From Flavobacterium cheongpyeongense (GTDB lineage: Bacteria > Bacteroidota > Bacteroidia > Flavobacteriales > Flavobacteriaceae), in assembly GCF_003202435.1 (NCBI RefSeq), contig NZ_QJHK01000002.1, positions 1-64,000 on the forward strand: 64,000 bases of DNA, given 5' to 3'. Below the pieces are notes generated by a model. That model was not told where the DNA came from, did no database searches, and worked only from the letters and a program-made list of their open reading frames with translations. Shown here piece after piece: positions 59,902 through 64,000 of this stretch. Both the position numbers and the translations under genes were made by a program. Position 1 is the first letter of the stretch, and every line of letters starts with the position of its first letter.

Positions 59902-61008
59902 TTATTTGTGATTTTTAGCGGGTTGTTTTCTGCCTTTTCTTTTCCAAAGAAAAAATCCCGTAATGGAAAGGATCGCAGGACTGAATCCGGTAATGACATA
60001 AAGAATTTTAATAAATAAATTATCATAATCACCCCGGTGAAGCTGTTTCATCATCCAATAAAACCGGTCAGAAAATGGTTTTTCTTCAATTCGTATGGTT
60101 TTGATCCAATTTCCATTATCACTGTCATAATAAACGTCGCTTCCTTTACCGAAATAAAGTGGGTTTTGGGTATCAGAAAATTCACCGCTTACTACAATAT
60201 CCGTTTTTTTATCAGCGGGGATTTTAACGGCAATTGGCCTGAAATTGGGAATCTCCCGGGCATGTTTTATCACGTGATCAATATTTGCTTTTACCTGATA
60301 ATTCATTTCTTTCTTCGTAATTAATTTCCATTCAGCAGGTAAAAAAAGACTTTTATTCATCCAGAAACCGGTAAAAAAAAGAATGAAATTAAACATCAAA
60401 GTCCAGACACCGATAATCCTGTGCAGCGATGAATTAAGCGTTCTGGCAGATTTACGATTCAACTTCTCTCGAAACATAAGAGTAGTAAATATCTTTTTAC
60501 GATAAATAATCACACCCGTAATTAAGTTTAGCAGTAAAGCAATTGCCGCAATGGCTGTTATAAGTCTGCCTGGTTTATCCATTAAAAGTGAGTAGTGCGC
60601 AAGATACAGCCAGCGAAAAAAAGGGGATTGAAAAGAGCTAAAATCGCCCTCTTTTACAATTTTTCCCGTACAAGGATCTACCATACAGCAGTAGAGATAA
60701 TTATCGGTCACCTTATCCTGATAATTAAAAATCATAAATTCGTAGGTATCGCAAGTATTTTTCGGAAAACTGTGCAGCATAATCTGCCTTGCCTGGGGAT
60801 ATCTCTCAGAGACTTTATGGTACATCTCATTTAATGAAATGGTTTTACTGCCCTTTATACAAGAATCCATTGACGGGTTATTGAAACACTCAATCTCTTT
60901 TTTAAAAACCAGCAAAGCGCCCGAAATTCCAAAAAACAAATACAGCACCCCGAAAAATAATCCGAGGTAGCTGTGGAGTTGAAATGATATTTTTGTGATT
61001 TTTTTCAC
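59902..61008 (-). CDS. PepSY-associated membrane protein (putative ferric reductase type)
   Basis: 368 residues with four membrane segments: SYLGLFFGVLYLFFGISGALLVFKKEIECF, LITAIAAIALLLNLITGVIIYRKK, IIGVWTLMFNFILFFTGFWMNKS and ILYVITGFSPAILSITGFFLWKRKG. Conserved-looking His lie in SFQLHSYLG, LAHYSLLM, SSLHRIIGVW and QLHRGDY, candidate haem ligands. PepSY_TM proteins reduce metals, or the siderophore-bound iron, in the inner membrane. It is encoded 21 bases after the TonB receptor on the minus strand and probably processes the imported complex. Confidence 0.88.
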   Translation of the reverse strand: MKKITKISFQLHSYLGLFFGVLYLFFGISGALLVFKKEIECFNNPSMDSCIKGSKTISLNEMYHKVSERYPQARQIMLHSFPKNTCDTYEFMIFNYQDKVTDNYLYCCMVDPCTGKIVKEGDFSSFQSPFFRWLYLAHYSLLMDKPGRLITAIAAIALLLNLITGVIIYRKKIFTTLMFREKLNRKSARTLNSSLHRIIGVWTLMFNFILFFTGFWMNKSLFLPAEWKLITKKEMNYQVKANIDHVIKHAREIPNFRPIAVKIPADKKTDIVVSGEFSDTQNPLYFGKGSDVYYDSDNGNWIKTIRIEEKPFSDRFYWMMKQLHRGDYDNLFIKILYVITGFSPAILSITGFFLWKRKGRKQPAKNHK

Positions 61009-61029
61009 TTTAAGTTCTAAATAACAGCT

Positions 61030-63162
61030 TTATAATTTCAATTTAAAAGATATGATAACTTCACGCAGGACTCCCGGGGTAATCATACCGCGGCCGCCAT
61101 ACCAATAATGCTCATTGAGCAGGTTATTAGCAGAAAGCGAAAAAACATAACCTGATTTCTCAAAACTTAGAACGGAGTTAATTAAGGTATAAGCATTAGT
61201 GGAAAAAGAACCATTAGCGTTGTTAATCATTAAATCTTTACCATAATGACTGCCGCCCAAGCCTAAAGAAAACCCGCTCAAAGCTTTTGACTGCGGAGCA
61301 TAATTGATATACCAGGTCCCGGAAAGTTTAGGACCTGCATCTACAGGTCTTAAACCTTGAGTAAGTGCATCAGAGACTATAAGCTTACTGTCGTTATAAG
61401 CAAAACCGGCATGTAAAAACAATCCTGCCATCGGATTTGATTCTAAATCTGCTTCAAAACCTTTACTGCGCTGCTGGCCATCCTGCAGATAAGAGGCCGT
61501 ATCATTTGGGTTCTGTCTTACCACATTGGTTACATCAATAGTATAATAACTCAAAACGGCATCCAATAGGTTCTTTTGCAGAGATATTTTAACTCCCGAT
61601 TCCCATTGATTCCCGTAAACAGGCTGGAAATTGGTCATCTGCCCGTTTACTGATTGTGGTGATTGCGGCTGAAAACCATTCATATAATTAGCAAACAATG
61701 CAATTTTTTCAGAAATAATCTGGTAATTAATTCCCAATTTCGGAGAAATAGCCGTTTGTGTATAAGCCCCAGTAGTTGTTGCTGTTAACAAATCCTGTGT
61801 TCCTTTGTTATCGATATAATTGATTCGGGCACTAAGCATTACACTTAAATTTTCTAATGGGTTGATAACATCTGAAGCATATACTGAATAATGATCCTGA
61901 ATCGCCTTATAATTCTCTCCATACGGTTTTGAAGCCAGTTGATCTGAAATATATTCATTATTGAAATAAGCATTTTGAGGATCCGCAGCAGTAGCCGAAA
62001 CTTTAGTAAAATTCATAGATTTACTGGCAATCCCGTACAGATAATGATAATATTCAACACCCGTAATTAGTCGGTTTTTCATACTGCCAATTTTGAAATT
62101 CCCGACAAAGTCTTGTTGAATTTGCTGACTGGTAATATTTTCCGGATACATTCTGTAGACTCTTCGTGTAACATTCTGGCTATTATCATCCAATCTCAAC
62201 CTTATATAATCTCCTGGAGTTTTATTATTGATTGAAATTAAATTGGTTTCCGATTTCCAATTTTCTGAAAGCCTGTAAATGATTTTTCCGTAAATATTTA
62301 CCGCCTTATTATTTAAAGTTACCGTATTGTCCTGGAAGGAACGGAAATAATCCAAATGCAGTTCATCGGAGGATTTAGCAGTCCCCAAAGCCACTTGGTA
62401 CAGCGGATTATTCGTAGCCGTTTTGTTTAAAATTTCAGCATCCAGCTGAATATGTAACTGCTCATTGAACCTATAGGAAATACTTGGGGCGGCAAAAAAT
62501 GTTTTTGAAAAACCCTGGTCCTGAAAAGAACCTTTGTAGGTATAAGCGCTGGTTATTCGGGCAAGAATCTTTCCTTCTTTGTCAAGAGGTCTGTTGATAT
62601 CAAGGGTGGCTCGTTGCAGGTTGTAAGATCCGCCCGTTGCACTAATGTCTGCAAAAGTAATACGCTGCGGTTTTACGGTAACACGATTAATCAGTCCGCC
62701 GAAAGTAATCATAGTAGAGCCGCCGCCGCCGAAAATTACGGCGCTTGGTCCTTTGATAACCTCAAGCTGTGCTGTGCTGACCGGATCCATGTCAGATGCT
62801 ACATAACCGTTTACGCCATTTCTAAAACTCGAACGCGTACGAAATCCCCTGATGGAATAATATGGGGAAATACCAGCCCAGCTCGAGGCAACACCAGTAG
62901 CATTGCGCAGCATTTCGCCTTGGGTGTAAAAATTTCTATTTTTAATAAGTTGTGGTGAAACTGAAGCAGTAACCTGGGGATTTTCTAAGTTTTGAATGGG
63001 AAGCTTTGAAGCCAATTCGCTTGAAACATCCTGAGACTTTCTCACTCCTTCAATAATCACTTCGTCCATTATGGTATACTTGTCTGTGATGCTGTCCTTT
63101 TTTTGTGCATAGATTTGTAGTGAAGTCACCAAAGCTATCACAAAATATATTTCTTTTTTCAT
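61030..63162 (-). CDS. TonB-dependent siderophore-type receptor
   Basis: 710 residues: a signal peptide (MKKEIYFVIALVTSLQIYAQ), a TonB-box-like ITDKYTIMDEVIIEGVRKS, the plug domain (GEMLRNATGVASSW...YSIRGFRTRSSFRNGVNGYVASDMDPVSTAQLEVIKGPSAVIFGGGGST) and a 22-strand-type barrel ending LREVIISFKLKL. It resembles TIGR01783-type siderophore receptors. The ligand is unknown; given the duplicated CxGxC module and the copper locus alongside, a copper chelator is as conceivable as a ferric siderophore. Confidence 0.93.
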   Translation of the reverse strand: MKKEIYFVIALVTSLQIYAQKKDSITDKYTIMDEVIIEGVRKSQDVSSELASKLPIQNLENPQVTASVSPQLIKNRNFYTQGEMLRNATGVASSWAGISPYYSIRGFRTRSSFRNGVNGYVASDMDPVSTAQLEVIKGPSAVIFGGGGSTMITFGGLINRVTVKPQRITFADISATGGSYNLQRATLDINRPLDKEGKILARITSAYTYKGSFQDQGFSKTFFAAPSISYRFNEQLHIQLDAEILNKTATNNPLYQVALGTAKSSDELHLDYFRSFQDNTVTLNNKAVNIYGKIIYRLSENWKSETNLISINNKTPGDYIRLRLDDNSQNVTRRVYRMYPENITSQQIQQDFVGNFKIGSMKNRLITGVEYYHYLYGIASKSMNFTKVSATAADPQNAYFNNEYISDQLASKPYGENYKAIQDHYSVYASDVINPLENLSVMLSARINYIDNKGTQDLLTATTTGAYTQTAISPKLGINYQIISEKIALFANYMNGFQPQSPQSVNGQMTNFQPVYGNQWESGVKISLQKNLLDAVLSYYTIDVTNVVRQNPNDTASYLQDGQQRSKGFEADLESNPMAGLFLHAGFAYNDSKLIVSDALTQGLRPVDAGPKLSGTWYINYAPQSKALSGFSLGLGGSHYGKDLMINNANGSFSTNAYTLINSVLSFEKSGYVFSLSANNLLNEHYWYGGRGMITPGVLREVIISFKLKL

Positions 63163-63261
63163 TTGTAATTTTTATATAATTGTAATTTTATTAAAGTGCA
63201 GGCATTTCTTCATTGTTTTGTGACAATGAAAAAACATTCCAATAGGAATTGAAATTAGAAT
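63163..63261 (-). promoter_or_regulatory. Conserved hairpin leader before the TonB receptor gene
   Basis: Forward TTCATTGT (63209-63216) and ACAATGAA (63223-63230) form an 8-bp hairpin corresponding to the one at 47948-47970. Flanking text (attctaattt, ttggaatgtttttt, acaattatataaaa on the minus strand) is shared with copy 1. The loop differs, so pairing seems selected. Confidence 0.55.
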
Positions 63262-63639
63262 TTATATAAAAAAGGAAGGGGGGCGGAAATTCTCTATTGA
63301 GACTGAAACAGGCTTATTATCTAACCTAGCTGGAAAGTAGGTTTTGATTCCGATAGGTGCAATTAACTTGAAAGTGTTATTTGAAATATCTAAAATGTAA
63401 ACCAGCTCTGTTTTTTCTTTCAGGCTGTCCTGCATTTTCTTTTCGTTGTCGTTATATCTTTTTAGACTTTTTTGAAGTTCACAGCGTCCGTTACAGGTAT
63501 TGAAAACCATTTTTCGCTGCACGCAGATGGTTTTTACGATCTCTTGCTGCTCCAACTTAAAGCATACATAAACAAATACACTACCAAATGATGGTGCTAA
63601 AATAATACAGCAAAGCACTATGATTAAATACTTTTTCAA
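63262..63639 (-). CDS. CxGxC membrane-anchored mini-protein, copy 2
   Basis: 125 residues from TTG 63639, the same rare start as copy 1. The N-terminal anchor MKKYLIIVLCCIILAPSFGSVFVYVCF has two extra Cys. The metal-like motif TICVQRKMVFNTCNGRCELQKSLKRY is unchanged from copy 1, and the tail FRPPSFFI is identical. Variation concentrates in residues ~84-115. It leads the minus-strand operon with the TonB receptor and PepSY genes, suggesting that the protein senses or binds the metal this operon imports. Confidence 0.8.
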   Translation of the reverse strand: MKKYLIIVLCCIILAPSFGSVFVYVCFKLEQQEIVKTICVQRKMVFNTCNGRCELQKSLKRYNDNEKKMQDSLKEKTELVYILDISNNTFKLIAPIGIKTYFPARLDNKPVSVSIENFRPPSFFI

Positions 63640-63662
63640 GGTTGTTATTTTGTTTACGAGCG

Positions 63663-63697
63663 CAAAAGTAACATTTTTTGTTTTTCTTTTGAAGAAA
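63663..63697 (-). promoter_or_regulatory. Palindrome plus TAnnTTTG promoter of mini-protein copy 2
   Basis: TTTCTT-TTG-AAGAAA (63683-63697 on the forward strand) is the 6-3-6 palindrome, and TACTTTTG (63670-63663, minus strand) is the -7 box. Arms, spacing and promoter match copy 1 at 47473-47507; only the three central bases differ. Confidence 0.7.
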
Positions 63698-63700
63698 GTT

Positions 63701-64000
63701 CTGGTTTACTTAATCAAGAAAAGCTAATTTACTTATTTATAACAACTTAAGATTAAGACTTTGTTTTAGGTGAATACCTGTTGGGGATTGAAAGATTTCT
63801 ATTTGATTTTGTAAATGATTTTGCAAAAAAAGTACCCAGAAAATTTCTAATTTATTTAAAGTCAAAGAGACAGCCTTAACTTTTTTGTGGTAAAAAAGTA
63901 TCCACTCCAAATCTATTTTTTATAATTTTTACCATGTCTTTTGCAAAACGATTTCCCCAACTGATTCGTTTTTATTTCCAAGTGTTTTTATGATGCTGTA
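63701..64000. other. Right edge of the window, no complete gene
   Basis: The last ~120 bases, read on the minus strand, contain RISWGNRFAKDMVKIIKNRFGVDTF... ending at a stop at 63876, with a stop also just upstream. The ccccaactga core matches the repeats at 22631 and 23641, so this is probably a third, truncated repeat copy or the end of a decayed ORF. Confidence 0.35.

Larger units (their letters stand above)
63160..63700 (-). repeat. Duplicated promoter-ORF-leader module, copy 2
   Basis: Reverse complement matches 47470-48027 from the operator-like palindrome to the downstream start codon. The two copies are about 15 kb apart in opposite orientation, so recombination between them would invert the MbnP-to-PepSY region. 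Confidence 0.85.

Noticed and set aside
1..64000. CRISPR arrays, rRNA genes, phage structural genes or replication origins
   Set aside because: No regularly spaced direct repeats, no rRNA-like stretches and no phage head/tail or replication initiator genes were seen on reading through both strands.

Overview
The window looks like a chromosome segment of a Flavobacterium-like member of the Bacteroidota. It is AT-rich and weak in Shine-Dalgarno sites. Several genes have TAnnTTTG -7 promoter boxes. It carries menaquinone genes, a SusC/SusD pair under an ECF sigma/FecR module, a candidate type IX secretion C-terminal signal, and families typical of Flavobacteriaceae (DUF2452, DUF2805, T3PKS operon). 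Genus is inferred from these traits, not proven.

Layout. 1-1.5 kb: a frameshifted ISL3/ISAon1-type insertion sequence, then tRNA-Tyr(GTA) on the minus strand. 2.3-9.5 kb: a LamG surface protein, menB-menA, a UPF0173 hydrolase, a DEAD-box helicase and an NDH-2-type dehydrogenase. 9.6-13.2 kb: small exported proteins around a decayed IS4-like element. 13.4-18.8 kb, minus strand: a tightly packed operon for a phenolic or quinone lipid (FAD reductase/hydroxylase, methyltransferase, type III PKS, hotdog dehydratase, ketosynthase, ACP, PPTase). Upstream of it lie a thioesterase and a TetR regulator that share a matching palindrome. 20.6-23.5 kb: a lysozyme-like protein, flavin reductase, DUF2452 and DUF2805. 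24-39.6 kb: ECF sigma, FecR, SusC, SusD, TlpA-like thioredoxin, alpha/beta hydrolase, DsbD and an M16 peptidase.

40-47.4 kb is a candidate zinc-starvation locus: two COG0523 GTPases, a MogA-like fragment, dCTP deaminase, HisI, FolE, a Fur/Zur regulator, an LCIB-type carbonic anhydrase and a PTPS/QueD enzyme. Two near-identical palindromes (AACGCAA-N5-TTGCRTT) sit 22-23 bases before TAnnTTTG boxes and are candidate Zur operators.

47.5-59.6 kb is a metal and redox locus: a CxGxC mini-protein, two tandem MbnP/MbnH pairs, a beta-barrel with a Cys-rich N-terminus, SCO, a second CxGxC mini-protein, AraC, an exported superoxide dismutase and a YHS lipoprotein. Next come two polytopic membrane proteins ending in cytochrome c domains, followed by two unannotated single-pass mini-proteins. 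59.9-63.7 kb, minus strand: a third CxGxC mini-protein, a TonB siderophore-type receptor and a PepSY protein. The first and third mini-protein genes share promoter, operator-like palindrome, TTG start, coding sequence and a hairpin leader that runs to the next start codon. This duplicated module fronts two different operons and is the strongest candidate here for an undescribed regulatory or metal-handling system.
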